A stretch of 64,000 bases of DNA from Lethocerus indicus (GCA_019843655.1 JACDQD010000005.1:2445575-2509574), one strand, 5' to 3'. Shown: positions 37,783 through 51,269, counted from the first letter of the stretch. Notes: generated by a model from the sequence alone, not told the origin. Translations and numbers: made by a program.

Positions 37783-40700
37783 AGACGTCAAAAAAGTGCC
37801 ATCACTGGGTGGCTTGTAGTACACATTCCGTAGTTGTACCTATAACCATAAAATTTGATTGTACGATAAATAAAAAAGAGAAAAAAGGAATTTCACTATC
37901 ACTAGAGGCAACTGCAATGGAGAAATCTCGATTGTGCGAAACTTTAAGGGACCAAAATACCGCGTTTTTTTCACTTTATACTGCTATAGTGGGCCCGTTC
38001 ATTCGGAAATAGCACTGTTTAATTGACGGAAAAACGGGGGCCGGTAGTTCGCGACGACGAGTGTGGGCCGTCTCTATTGACCGGCTGGGTCGATTGTTGG
38101 CTTAGGTATAGTGGGAACCTATTGTCGAGCTAAGTGACTTGTGATGCTGCGCCTTGTCTGTTGTAGAGGACTCCGGGTTCGCAACCGGCATAATGCGTGG
38201 ATGACTTTCAACTTCTTTTGTGGCCTACGGCCTCCGCCGTCAGTGGGCCTCCTCCCCCTCAGTCGACGTTCACTCGGTGAACTGTGAGCCTCTATTCGTT
38301 GACTTCTTATTTTTAGTTCAGCTTCATCGAGTAGTTCTTGCTAATTTTTACACGCTAATCTCTTCCCCCGTTTGAACGTCAAATTATAAAGATATTTCAA
38401 CTACAAAAAAGACCGGATACGTCGCTATTATAGGAAAATATCTACCGTCTCACTTTTCACTATTAATTCCTCGAAGTTAGCTTGGTTTTAGAGTCAACAT
38501 TTTAATGATTAAAATATTTTATATTTCATTTTTTTTATTGCAAGGAAAGAAATATTCGACCTTAACGCCAGGATGGTTTTTCAGCGTCGGAATAGAGAAC
38601 GAAACCTACTGGTTCATCTTTTTGTCCGTCATGTCGGAATTAATCTATTCTTTTTCGGTCGTTGAAATAAATTAAGATTTTTACGAGAAGCCGTGAAACT
38701 ATTGCGACATCTTGACCGGTCCCGGTTCCACCTTTTGTGTATCCCGGCTTGTGGACGCTGCAACGGTGGGAAACCTTGGCCGTGTTCCAGCCGAGATATT
38801 ACAAAAAAACTACTTTGCCGGAAATTCGTTAGAGCTTTGAGAGTTCATTTTTATACTTTTATAATCAAACAACTCGCGTTTCGGAAAAGTCTCAGCTCGG
38901 TTCTGAAGATCAAAAGAAAACTGAAATTCCCGGTATTTTCATTTTACGTGTTTTCAGGTTTTCGTAAAATTACGCTACCCTCTCTATCCAGTGTGTATCC
39001 ACCTCTCAGTAGTATACTAATTACGAATTTGTTATTAGTATTTAATAAAATATATGTTTCATTGTTCCTGAGAACTTTATAGGTGAGGTAATGTTTCTGT
39101 AGTCCAATTCCGGTAGTTCAAGCATCGTCCGGAAGATTAGCCTTGGCTGGGGCCATTAACTTCTCATCTTGGTAGGTTTCCAGCTCTGATTCCTTTAATG
39201 TCGTTAACAAACTTGTACCGGTTCCATCTTTTATTCGCCGACGGCGTGGGCGTTGTTGAAGTTACCCTTCCCCCACCAGCTAGTTTCGCTCCCAGCCGGA
39301 CAAAATAACTTCTACTTTTGATTTGATGTAAAGCGCAGTAATTTAACTTGATATGGTTTCGTCCTCTTTTAATCAGTCCCGTTCCCCGACATGTTTGCGA
39401 GACTAACGGGTCGGACAATCCGTAATGTATTTTGCTTCCGTACGGATGAATTCAGAACTCTTCCTAAATAAGAATAATTCTATGAGAAGTACTCCGACTG
39501 GCATTTAATAATTTTCGAATTACCATAAGTCTTTAGGTTTTTTATAAATAATTTCGTCTCAACTTAATAATAGAACAAAAGGAGCTCTTATATTGGGTCG
39601 GCCCCTCTTTTATTATACAGTAACTACTACTCTCGACTTGCGTATTATGATTTATTAATAAGGTGTTTTTACATTAAGTAAATTGATAAAGACCGTGTAA
39701 TCATTAATTTGATTTAAAGCCATGTATCAGTTTTGGAACGTTATAAGTACACATCAAATAGTCAGATAGTTATGTGACTCTTAGTTTTATTTATCGCGTT
39801 TCTGTATAAGGCACTCGAACAAAATTATCCTCGATGGTAACTTGGAGAGCGGACGCTTGGATTTTTCCCAAGTAGTTTTAAGAGTTTTCTTTCTTTCGGT
39901 CGACTCCTATTTCTTTTTTTTTTTTCAATTTATTTAATGGCCTGGACCGTCTCGGGACTCTCGAGCGGCGTGAGTCATCCGAGACCGGCCTAAGACAGGA
40001 GTTTATAGCGTCTCTTCTTCAGCTGAGAAAGGAAGCGCGTTCGTTCGTACCTGTTGCCTTGTGCTCCCCGTGACCTTTAAATTATTATGCGGATTGCTCG
40101 GTTTTATTCAAAGCTGTGGTGGATGTGCACCGGCGGGGGAGTCGTGTCGCACGCTATCATATCCACACGATTGAAATGAAATATCGTCGTAGTGCCGGCC
40201 GGTCCGCACTAAGTTCACTTTCCCGACCCGAAGAGTGGCCTAAGCACGGGCTAAATAAACGCACGACTTCACCTCTTTTGTCACTTGTGTATATTCTCGA
40301 TGTAGTATCGACGCATCTAATAATGATTGTGAGATTATTTCTGGCGTAACGTCATACTTTTCGACAGATATTCAATATTTGAAGCATATAAAAATATTGA
40401 TTTAAATAAAAAATATTTTCAGCTTACAACATACTACCAACCGTTGATTGTCATATTATCCAACGCAGTTAACACTATTGAAATTTAAATTTGTGTTTTG
40501 ATCTAAGTATTATCTATTTATTGCGCAATTATGGATAATATAATTTATTATAATTTTATTATATTTATCTATATATTGTAATACATCAGTAATACTCGAA
40601 AATTCCACCAATTTGGATTGGTTAATATTTTGTTCATTGTTGAAACTAAACGAAAATGACGTTTTATTCTTTAGTATATATTTTTTTACTATATAGGCGG

Positions 40701-41667
40701 CAGTTATATGACGAAATATATACATGTATCGATTGGCAGTGTCCAGTCCTACAAATAGTACTCCTTGTAATATACGTAAATTCCTGTAGAATATATTGCA
40801 AACGATTTCTTCGGATCTAGTTTTTCCGAAATACCAGTTTCCTTTTTTATAATAAAAGTCATTCTTGGATCCGACAATAAACAACCTGGAACAACGGAAT
40901 AATTGTGGACAGAGTGGAAGTAAACTCGATAAGGGGGATGTTTAGTTTGTGAGGCGAAACTCGTATTTCTGGTCCTTATAGGCGCTGTAAATTATAAAAC
41001 GCCGGGCTATTCGTTTTCCGTTTCTGCACGAGAAGTTAGCCCGTGTGGGACGAGAGGTGGTGGGTTCCGAAGCCTCACCGGGAAGGTTACTCTCCCAGTA
41101 CCTGTACTCACTTTCTCTCCTACGCTTTTAGCATCAAATTCACCTCAGTTGTTCGACTCCATTTTACTCGTTGAGACCGTGCAAACGACCCTCGTCGGCC
41201 CTCAATTACAAAGACTGTCGGTTGTTCACGGCAGAAGGTACTTTAAATGTCTGCCAGAACTTTGGCTATAACATTACCCTTCGAATTTCTGTCTCTATAG
41301 TAATATAATGCGGTAATTATGCCGTTGAAGAATTCTGTAATCATTGTCACCTTATTCGGTCATACAATTTATATTATTGTATTTTCGTGGAAATCATTAT
41401 TCTTAGAGGTAAAATCGTGACTGTTATGTCATTCAATTATTGACCGAGAGAAACCGAAACCGTTCTAGCTCAAGTCCGAATAAGCGACTGAACCCACGAG
41501 GACCCCCAAGCAAATATACATGGACCTGAAAGTCCTTTCCAGTCGCAGTATACGGTCGAAGTACATACGCGGAGTTTCATCAGTCTGTTTGGAGCAATAG
41601 TTTACCGACCAAGTATTGGTCCAAGTTTATAGACGGGCCAGTTGATGAGTTATTAATATGGGGGTAA

Positions 41668-41982
41668 ACTAGGCATCTCCGGCGGGTAGTTTACTCCGCT
41701 AACCAGAATCGGCCCTTCAATTTCGAATTCGGTCGCGAAATTAGATTCGCGGTGGACGAATTATCCGAACCCATAACGGAACTCGCTACTGGCCACGTTC
41801 TAATTAATGTGCAGTCGGCCGGTTGGCCACTCGGAAACGGTCCCATAGTTGGCCAAAATTGTAATATTCTCATGTCACGCCATCGTTCTGCGGTGACTGA
41901 AGTAACTTCACCGGACACACTGCCAGTTTTGCATTGGTATAACACGAAATTATCCTCAAAACTAGACTTTCCTTGGCTTTAA
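41668..41982 (+). other. Longest unbroken protein-like frame in a GC patch, no family recognised
   Basis: The + frame is open from just after a stop at 41665-41667 to the stop at 41980-41982, about 104 codons. It uses a mixed, not obviously repetitive, amino-acid set and has no low-complexity run. There is no ATG at its start; the usable initiator would be a GTG at 41752. The antisense frame 41691-41945 is equally open, which weakens either reading. No domain, signal peptide or membrane segment is visible. Frames of this length are expected by chance tens of times in this window. Listed because it reads most like protein, not because it is supported as a gene. Confidence 0.1.
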
Positions 41983-42899
41983 TCATTATTTGTTGTAGGC
42001 AATCGTCCATCGCGGCCTAATCCCAATCGTTTCCAAGGAAACCATAACCCAAGAATTTACTAAATTTATTTATTAAATTTTAGCGAGAACATGCTACTTA
42101 TAACTCAGAGCCAAAGAGATAATATAAAAATATATGGCGTAACAATTAGAATTAACTATTAGTTTACGATACCAGTTTTGTAGTCCAATACCACGATCAT
42201 CTGGTCTCGTGCTGGTCCGGTACTGACAATAAACAGCGCAAACGGGAAGTTAAGATCGTCCGTCCACAGGCAATCAGTAGCAGCAATCTCATGCACGTCC
42301 AATGTAACGCCCGCAATATACATTACTTATTCACGATTCGCCGAACCTAATTAGGCTACATGCATATTACAAATTTCCATTCGCCACTCTCCGCCGAATA
42401 TTCATTTAGAGTTTTATGTTGATTATACACAAACGGACGTCGATACATGCGTGTGTCTCCGGCTGAACGTTACTCAATACTGGCTGGCTAGATGGTTATT
42501 TTAACCTTTAATTCTGAGCTAATTTATTCACTGTGGGCTCATTCCTACCGCGTATCCTCGCTGTCCCCGCTACCGATGATGGCGAAAACCGGCTTAGCGT
42601 AAGATCAAATCAGCGAAGAGGTTTAATCATTTTTTTTTCTAACTGACTTATTGCCATAACTGGAGAATACAATAAGCGAAATTGATGAGGAGAAATCCTC
42701 CTCCGTTTTGGGATGTCGGGATATAGTAAGGTTTGGACAGTAGGATTAGGACGGTGCGTAATTCTAGTTAATTATCTTAGGTATTATTCTGTTAATATTC
42801 TATACGCCGGGAAAATTCAAAATTAACTCGATAAATTCGTCGGTGATTTAACGCGAAGGTATTCAGTGCACATTGTACGCTTGCACACATTGTCTATGA

Positions 42900-43350
42900 A
42901 TTAATTGCCTCCATGTCGCGGTTGTTTAAATTACAATTTGTCTTCCCCCTGGGGGTCACAGGTGGGGCGGGGGTTGACGCATATTTCTCCGGCGACGTAC
43001 CTCTTTAGTTTTCATTCTCGGATTGTCGCCCGGTTGGTATCGGATGCCAAACTGTGCCGCCTATGCCAACATCCGACCGCGGCCGCAACGACGTACGACC
43101 GTCGCTTGCATTTGGAATCGGCGCACGAAACGGGCCGATAAAAGTACTCGAATCCGCACCAAGAAGGGAGAATATCTGCCGGCGGGGCGACGTTCGGGGT
43201 TTCCCTGTTCGACGGGCGTGTTCGCCCGTGTTCGGGCCGCCCCGACGAAACGGCGAATCCCGCAAAGTGTCGAAGCTCCTGGAATACATGCTTCGGAGCG
43301 GGGTCGATACAGTTGTAACCCCTCAAAACTCTATTCCCACACGTGTCTGG
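42900..43350. other. Most GC- and CpG-rich island of the right half
   Basis: At least five frames of 78-133 codons overlap here on both strands, as expected where stop codons are scarce. Contains the 7-bp GC hairpin at 43212. No splice-bounded exon found. Candidate regulatory island or unmethylated CpG-rich element. Confidence 0.35.
43212..43229. repeat. 7-bp GC hairpin with 4-nt loop
   Basis: ACGGGCG (43212-43218) and CGCCCGT (43223-43229) around TGTT, within the most GC-rich island of the right half. Further G-rich and C-rich words outside could extend the fold imperfectly. Confidence 0.5.
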
Positions 43351-45931
43351 AAATGAAGGGAGAAAATATAGCGATACAAAAATGTTATCAGCCAGCTATG
43401 CTTTGTAAAATATCCTATAGATAGGGATGAGAGATGGTTGGCGCTATTACTGTCGGCGACGCTCAAGACCAAATCAACAAGTCTCTGCGACGTATTCTGG
43501 GAATGTATTTTTTTATTTTCGTCCGCTGGTGAAGGTTGTCCGATGCGTTTCGACGGCGCACATTTACCTCTATTGCGAAGTTCAATATGTAAACGAAATT
43601 TCTGCCGGTTTTAGTTTCGGATTCCTCCGGTATGATGAATCCGCTCGATTCCGGAGATCGATTCATTCCGAATACATGAGATCGGGGGGGGAGGATCTGA
43701 AACTCTAGCGGCTATCAGAACGATCGGTATTCAGCGGCCATAAATCTGAACTCAGTTGCAAATTCTCGTTTTAACGCAGTCCCCTGCGGTACCCCTTCGC
43801 AGTGGCAGTTTATTCTACCGTATTTATTTGTATTAAGGTTTAGGGATTGCAGTCGGGGCCAACTCCCGTGACTTTCCGTCTTCCGCCGGTTGTGTATAAT
43901 TTAAAAGAAGTCTACTTTGAAGAAAGATAAGGGGCGCCGGTTTTACGTCTCAATAAATCTCGTTTCGAGAGGGCGGTCTCGAGTGCTCTCTCGTCCGTTA
44001 GACGGAGCTCCATTATTAAATGAGGAGAGCCTGTATGCTGCTTAAGTTATAACCGCGGTTGACTAACATCTTTAGGCAAATAAGGTCTTCTCGGTCGTTA
44101 AGTTTTAAGTCGCAGCCAGTCCTTTAGAATGAATTAAGTCCGGAGTGTTTTTTTAATTTAAACCAAGGAGAATTCCTAAGACTGGTGTATGCAATAAAAG
44201 CGTCGATTCTGCTGTTGTTTAGGTAATTGTTTTTCTGCGTAACGAAATCCAAAATACACCGTAGTAACTATAACTAATTGTAACATAAGAAACATAAGAA
44301 AACTGCAAGTGGGAAACCTCCTGCGCTCTGTAGACAATTGCTGAGTGTTTCTGGGTGAACAAAGAATTTCTTTGCTCATAAATAATAGCTTATATTAATC
44401 ACAATCGGCAATATCAATCTTTTTTACCTGTAGATCTGTTTATATATTTATTGGCGTGCTCAATGTTTCGATATGGGTGTCTGTCAAGAGTTTACTCACT
44501 ACTGAATAAATATTGATATATTTGTAGTGTTGGAATAAACTTGTAGTCGCCTGATAGAGCGAGCTGGGTTTCGAACTGGGGTCCCAAATTGCTTTTTCAA
44601 GGACTTCAACTAAAATAGAAGGGCACGTCATGAACATAATTTTCACCACCTGGAGGTAAATTTTGTCCTTCCTGTACCGCGGTGATACAATCCTCCTATG
44701 CTGAGCCACTCAATTTATTTGAATGGAATATAAACACACCGTCACTATATCATTATAAGTTTTTTTATTTGCCAATTCTTAGTGTATAGCTACGTACAAT
44801 AAAATATATAGTCGTATTTCAGAGATAAATTAAAATAATGTAACTCTCTTCTCCCTGAGCCCTGTTCAGGCACCATTCGTGACATTTAAGGAACAGGCAA
44901 TAATATTATATTATTATTAAAGTCGACACTGAATTGTTTTGTTCGAAAGGTTTTCTTTTCGATTAGTATTCAGTGCGGTAGTTGCGAGTAGCAGTTGTCA
45001 GGTACAACCATGTTAACAAACTTTGTTGGTTGCTTCACAACGGTGCACCGTTTTGCGCGCACGGTCGAATACCTCGTGCTGTGCTCATCATTTTAAACGC
45101 GAAATTTTTATGTCGAGTTTCGTGAGGCGATCGATTATTCTTCGAATTCATGAAAAGCATCAAAGTGCCCAAGTTCAAATTGCACACACAAGGAGTTGTT
45201 ACAATATATATTATAGATATTTCTTTTTAATACCAACTTTGGCTAATTGTTGTACCGATTGTTATACAGATGTTATCGGTGAAATTAAACGGCGCTGCAA
45301 CATTACCGGTTGCATTGTTGCGATAATAAAATGTCATCGTACAGACTGACAACGTGTTAATGTATGAACGGGCCCAATATGTGCGGCGCGGGCTTTCGTG
45401 TTGTTCTCCAGTTGTATCTGAATTGAATCGAAGCGCGTGGAGATCGGCCGCCGATAAATTCCGTTTACCATAATGTGTCATTCAACGGCTTGCGCCCTGA
45501 AGGCGCCCTTTTCTTGTCCCACAACCACTGTTGATACCAATCTCTAGTTGGCCGTTTATTTAGTTTCCTACACTGAAGATTTGCGGAATGAAATAGTCTA
45601 ATTTCCGCGAACCCCTCCGTTTAGCGAAAGTAACGGGAGTGAATACGAATATAGAATCGGGTTCTGTTTCTATTGTCCCACATTGTACACATTTATACAT
45701 TTACATTCAGCAACAACTGTGGAATATAGCTAACCAGTCTATAGTAGTTAGTCACTTTTTCACCAATAATATAAGTAAACTACGATTTAATTACCTGAAT
45801 TATGTCTATAGTCCAAATTTACGGTTTGAACCGGTTGAAACCTCTACTGAAAAGGATTTCAAAAATACCCGACAAATTGACAATATACAACGACATATTG
45901 ATACCGACGAGACATAAAACGCTGCTTGCAT

Positions 45932-45952
45932 CCAGTGATTACTAATCACTGG
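45932..45952. repeat. 21-bp palindrome with TAAT cores
   Basis: Arms CCAGTGATTA (45932-45941) and TAATCACTGG (45943-45952) are exact complements around a single C. Each arm carries a homeodomain-type TAAT core, so it could be a dimeric homeodomain site. It ends 9 bp before the decayed reverse-transcriptase-like fragment and may be part of that element. Confidence 0.55.
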
Positions 45953-45960
45953 TATGTTTC

Positions 45961-46053
45961 CAGTTACAGTCTTCACCATGACCTCAACCTACCTACAGTC
46001 GACCAAGCCATAAAATCCCTGTAAAAGAATGCGAGTCCGTGGACAGAAAGTCC
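45961..46053 (+). pseudogene. Possible decayed fragment of a non-LTR retrotransposon reverse transcriptase
   Basis: Read in the frame containing GTCGAC at 45998, the sequence gives a short stretch ending P-T-V-D-Q-A-I-K-S-L, then a stop, then K-N-A-S-P. This resembles the segment of non-LTR reverse transcriptases that precedes the conserved K-S-P-G-x-D motif (typically A-I-K-x-L-K-N-N-K-S-P-G). The match is short, contains an in-frame stop, and the G and D of the family motif are not preserved. Nothing recognisable continues on either side. The evidence is motif resemblance alone, so this is tentative. Confidence 0.33.
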
Positions 46054-47519
46054 CTTCTTATATTTTCTTGTAGCATGTATCTGTTCTCTTACATGAGAAT
46101 TTCAAAATGTTAAGACGAAGAAACGTTAACGCGTTTGAGGAAGTCGGAAAATGTAGATGTATTCCAGAGGTGTGTGTTGATGCGTGTTTGTATGAACGCG
46201 TGGGCGGTATATGTGGAAGAATTCGCCGTTGTATACCAGAATTAAAGAAGAGACCACCGCCGCCTTTCATTTCATATTCCTCTGGGCCGAGCTTCGCCCA
46301 GCGGGTAAAGCCAAACGGCGAAAATGTGTAAATTTTCTTTTCAAGATTCGAATAAATTAAGTCGGCGATAATTTCCGCCCGCCGAGGCTTGGGGCGGGGT
46401 CCGTTTCGGCGCTATCATTATGCGTTATGTGTTTTTAACGTTTTTAGAATATTCATAGCCGATAACGGCTGGGTTGAATATCCGGCAACGTGTTTTAATG
46501 CCGACAGGATTTTATTTTACGTCTCATCGCTCTGTCTCAATTTCGTCCTCTTCTGCAAGTTATTATTGTCAAGACACTTTTATTAACTTGAGGGCTCGCG
46601 TCGACTTGAAATTTATCCCGTTCGAAATTTAATATTGTCATTATGAATATTCGTGAAAATAACTCCCGGAAGTTAAAAAAAAACAACAAATAAATCAGGT
46701 TCAGACTTTATAGCGGTTCGAAAGAGCGGTCGAGGCATTTTATTCTTTCTTTTGTTACATAAATGGTGTGACGCTTCAGCCTATTACGCAATAAATCGGA
46801 TAATGCCGGCATAACGAGATTCCGTTTATGTCATTTACCTGCTTTTTTCCTCCAGCGCCTTGAGCACCCTTTATTCCGACGCCCTCATAATAAATCCCAT
46901 TTTAAGATTGTACATTATTTGTAATAATTAATGTAATTTTTGTTTCCGTTTACAACACGGCGGGTGTCAACGTTATGTGTATATAATTTTTGGCGTCCCT
47001 TGAAATAACAGTGCAGAGCACAGTGATTTTCAGTTCCTACATTATCGTACTAATTACCGATGTTAACGAGTTTTAGACTCGATTTGAATTTTGATTAATG
47101 GCGTGTCTGCGGACCCATTCTTTGGATTTAAATATGCAGAATTTAGTTTCGTAATTTTAACCGAATGGAGGGACCTTGAATTCCGGAGGCCAGCCGTGCA
47201 GAATTAAATTCGAATTTGCAATTTGAAACCAGACAAGAGGAACATTTTTTCCAGACAACATTTCTAATTTTAATTTAATTGTGCGGAGTGCATATTTGTT
47301 TGCAATATCCGCAGTTGGTTCGCCCTGAAGGGATTAAAAAGGGCAGAATTGATGCCGCCGCTGTCGGGGTTGATGGAAAACGGCGCGTCACGAACGGACT
47401 CGGAATGACTTGAATGTCGCATGATCGACTCCTGCTAATTACATTCCGTTAAATGCACGCTCTTAAGTGCTACTCTCTTTCAAGCCGTTTTCCCTACGGA
47501 ACTGAGCTATTACTTTTAT

Positions 47520-47690
47520 TCACGTCTAGCGTTTCTTTTCCTGTTATTTATTGTACAATCAACCTTTGTCTATGGGCGGGGGTGATAGTTGACGGGTAAC
47601 GGAGGAAAGAGATTGGACGAGCGGATTGGGATGACCAGAATGACGGGAATTAAATTTGGGAAACCGGGATTGTAAGGCTTTTGGTGGACT
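47520..47690 (+). repeat. Dispersed repeat family, copy B
   Basis: The right half matches copy A closely (GAGCGGATTGGGATGA, GACGGGAATT, TTTGGGAAACCGG). The left half matches copy C (TTATTTATTGTACAATCAA, then GACGGGTAACGGAGG). It lacks the CGTTTATGCCG segment shared by A and C, so it has an internal deletion of roughly 130 bp relative to C. Confidence 0.6.
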
Positions 47691-48889
47691 TTCGGTATGT
47701 TCGGTACCAGGGAACATTGAGGATGGTTCGAACGACTTTAGATTGGAATGTGAGCAATGTTGGTGGATCCCCCATAGTTCGATGCCGTAATGTCCATGTC
47801 GGTTTCAGTTTAGCTTGTCAATTTGCTGGCTATAGTTAGTTTTGGAGACACATTTTCCACATTTTTCAGATGATTGGGGTAGTGTTTCTAGACGTCTCGC
47901 TAAGAGTTTTGTTTCTGTTAGCCGGTGGGAGTGGTGGTTGCAGCAGCCGGCGAGGGCGTGGTGCTGGGGGCACGCCCCATCGATACCGTAATTCCAGAGA
48001 TAATAACTTGAACTGGGTGAGGTTCTCAAGTGTGGATTCCAATCTATGAATTTTTTTTTTTTTATTATTTTATTCGTTTCCTCGCCTCCGAGATGCGTTT
48101 ATCTTGTTAATAGCGGTTCATTAAAAAGTGATGGAAAAACAGAAACCCCCAACAATAATAAATTAATAGTTACCGCGCAAATTATTACCAAATTACGCAA
48201 CAGCGATCGCGAAGAAGAAATATATTCAAGAAACACAAGGGAATATTTTGACAGGTGAAAAGGTAATTGCTATCTCTCCTGCTTATAGTTCTATTCCAGA
48301 TCGTTACATTGGCGTAATTTATGTCATTTATTTCTAATAAGATAAACTAAAATAACATAGAACAATAACCTAACGTTACTCATCATGTATTAACACAGGT
48401 GTCGCGGTATAATACTTTTTCCATCAGGAAATATTCGAGATGTTAGGTGTATATTTTTTTTGGTTTTGCTGTATATCGTCGAAATGACATTGGCAATTCA
48501 CGAAAGTACCTGAGTGAACATGGAATTATGAAACACAGTCAGTTTTATTCCGCATTTCTGATATATAATTTAATTCGAATAATTAAATTTTCTACGTTCA
48601 TGTTCGGTTAGTTTTCACATCACACCTTGTAAATATAATTGTATGTGCGCTTCTTCCCATCTTCGTGTCCATATCTACAATTAAGGATACTAAAAATACA
48701 AACCGCAGGATATAATAATTTAATGTAACCCCTGTATATATAGTAGATTTAGACCCAGTTTTCCATTTCCCCGCCCTGTCTCATTATCCAGCTTATTTAG
48801 TCAAGATAATAATGAGAGAGGGATTATGCATTGTTTATTTATTGACTCACCGACTAAATATCCCGGGATATGTGACAGGAATTACTTCA

Positions 48890-48950
48890 GTGCTGTCTGG
48901 CGTCATACATTCGAATAACCTTTCGGAAATTTGAGCGCTCCAAGCGGTTA
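48890..48950 (+). repeat. Dispersed repeat pair, copy 1
   Basis: About 58 bp align to 63,790-63,850. Shared landmarks are a CTTGGC/CTGGCG block, CGAATAAC or TGAATAAT, a TCGAAAAT-like block and the exact GAGCGCTCC, followed by AGC and TT at matching spacing. Identity is roughly 70 percent by eye. Element type unknown. Confidence 0.4.
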
Positions 48951-49595
48951 TGTGCGTTACGGGAATATAAATTATTCCTCAGGGACGAAAAAGTTCGTTG
49001 TATTATCGGTCGAAATATCTTAAACTTTGAGTTCAGCCCTCTGCAGGGAACAATTGAACATATTTCTCCGTTAGAACGCATCGAAAATAAAATATTTTTT
49101 ATTAGAATTTCCTTTTTCCGGAATAGAATTGAATATTCGGGTGGTATTTAATGTTTTACCGGTGATTTTAACGCCGGCTGCGGACTGAGTGAGGAACAAC
49201 AGGTAGTAGCGGGGGCAACCTTGTCCCCGATACGGCCCGTGGATCGTCGGCCGTCCCATTAGACCATAACCAAGTTAGGTAATTGGCCGGCACACCGGAT
49301 AGTTCCCCCAATCAACTCCGCTAATAAATAATTATATCCCCGGGCCGTTTAATTGGTCGGCTGCGCCCCCCAAAGAAATTTTACGCCCGCACAATGGGGA
49401 TTTTCAGTTTCGGCATTTCCGATTTACAGCAGGACGTCCGATGATCCGCAGAGAAAAAAATTGTTCTGGTGACGCCTCAAGCCTGAAGTTACAGTACATC
49501 CCCGTTGGGAGGTGTGCTTCGCGATATGTGTTATAGGAAGCTTTTTTAATCGACTCACTCAGAACCCTAGAAACCGGTTATATCTTCGTCGTAGT

Positions 49596-49611
49596 CACAA
49601 GATATCTTGTG
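49596..49611. repeat. 16-bp perfect palindrome CACAAGATATCTTGTG
   Basis: Fully self-complementary 16-mer in AT-rich spacer. Dimeric-factor site or chance; nothing adjacent explains it. Confidence 0.5.
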
Positions 49612-51269
49612 CGTATTAGCTTTTTATATTCTCAGTAGATTGTAAACTTGCTCACTAAAATACGAACATTCAAGACATTCAAAACCCCCTTGATATTCGA
49701 AATTAAAGTAATTTCACTCTTCATGTTGAACGGAGTAGTACCGTGGAGTACAAAATATATTTATAATTTCATTGAGAGATTTTTATATACGCTTGTTTCC
49801 TGTATTCTGGCCTGGGTAAGAAAGGATAAATATGTGTTATGAGAGTTTTCGTAAGCAAACTGGCTGAGCTTGTAGTATTTGCTCTGTAATCATACATAAA
49901 CCAACCTAGTCTGGTGATAAGCAGAAGCCTAGGTGTTTGATCCGGTTATTATCTCACAAATATTGGTTGTCGCTCAAACCATACGAAATCAACTGTCCAT
50001 ATTGCTCGCGGTAGTATTTCAATAGTATCATGGTGTTATTATCCATGGTTATTATTCATATCGGTTGTTTGGCAATTAACTATTAACTAAAACCTGAATT
50101 CGTGTATTCTTTTCCGTATCCTGGGGCCGAATGTGGCCAGTGAAGTATAATAAAAGATATGCGCTTACAAAAAAAACGAAAATAGACGAATTAGCTATTC
50201 TAAGGTAACTAAACATTATTTTCTAGGTTAATTGAAGAGGCGAAAGCAAGTTCTAAATCAAGTGTTGTATTATGGTACTTGTTTCCTGTTTCCTTTCCGT
50301 CGTCTTAATTAATTGCTCCTCAGACCCCTACTCAACGACTTTTTTTAGCCAAAAGCCCTCTACAGATGCCCGGGATTATTTTTTTATTTGAGGGTAAATT
50401 CCTTTTTTAATAAATCTTTTAGAATAATTGAAAAGAGGTTTAGGCAATTACGTTGATTGGTGAGGGTCCTTATTTCTATTTTTGAACGCTATTTTTGGCA
50501 ATCCTTCACTCTAATGGGCAACCGATGGCCTCTCGATGGGCTAAATAAAACACACACAGTTATGTATTCAATTCTGTACGCGCAAAAGTTCGAACCACGT
50601 AGACAATTATTAAAAAAAGAAGAAGGGATAATCAACTTCTTAAGAAGAAAGGACATATTGTTAAAACCGTACAGGGACCCCACGGCCTATGGCGCATAAC
50701 AACAAATAGCGCTCTTAAATACAAATAAAGAAAAAAAATTCTATATGCGCGGAAGTTTTTATACTTGTGAATCTCATTTTGAGTATTATTAAAAGCTGTG
50801 TAAATACTGAAATATTCTTTGACGAATTTAGTTTATGATTCATTATTCCCTGTTCCTGTTCAAGAACTGCCTCTATTTCATGCCACCGAAACTTTGCGGA
50901 TGTTATAACTGACTCTTGGATTCTTCGATATCTTTTACAGTGAAATATTCGTCGCACGGTAGATACATGGCACTGTGTTTTATTTGTGTACCTCTCTGTT
51001 TAACTTAGTCACGATGACGAGATGAAGCTAGAATGATAGCTTAAGACTTGTAGCTTACTTGTTACTTTTAGTTATCATCCGGTCTCTTCTCCTTCAATAT
51101 AACTTCGCTCGCACGCCAAACATTATACATCGTCGGGTAGTAACGTCATTATTGTTTGTTTCGGATTTCTGACCGACATGAGAAACAGTGTCATCCCGAC
51201 TGACTCATAACTTGGGGAAAGCCCAGGCAGGTACTGCTCGCAGCCTCAAAACATGTATTTAACTCGTCC

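Larger units (their letters stand above)
35074..42900. other. Long spacer with scattered GC patches
   Basis: GC patches at 35690-35960, 38030-38290, 38690-38780, 40060-40260, 41030-41250 and 41460-41980. Very AT-rich at 40370-40870, where a long - strand frame is a composition artefact. Hairpins at 37734. No gene supported. Confidence 0.4.
43351..47519. other. Mixed spacer
   Basis: GC patch 43680-44000. A B-box-like word on the - strand near 44570 (AGTTCGAAACC) has an A-box-like word too far away to pair. The TAAT palindrome and decayed RT-like fragment lie at 45932-46053, with GC patches at 46180-46420 and 47330-47420. No gene supported. Confidence 0.4.

Noticed and set aside
39055..39090. 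TAG|GTGAGG as a third ratchet site
   Set aside because: Pyrimidine tract is interrupted by GAGAA and the donor is off consensus.
40510..40884. 124-codon - strand frame
   Set aside because: Lies in the most AT-rich stretch and is dominated by I, N, K, Y and F, as expected from composition alone.
42905..43141. C2H2 zinc-finger-like pattern in a + frame (C-x2-C ... H-x4-H)
   Set aside because: Spacing between the second C and first H is 14, not the usual 12; the core hydrophobics are absent, a stop follows at once, and the island is open in many frames.
43012..43424. Several overlapping frames of 94-133 codons
   Set aside because: GC-rich DNA has few stops; frames on both strands are equally open and none has a domain or splice boundaries.
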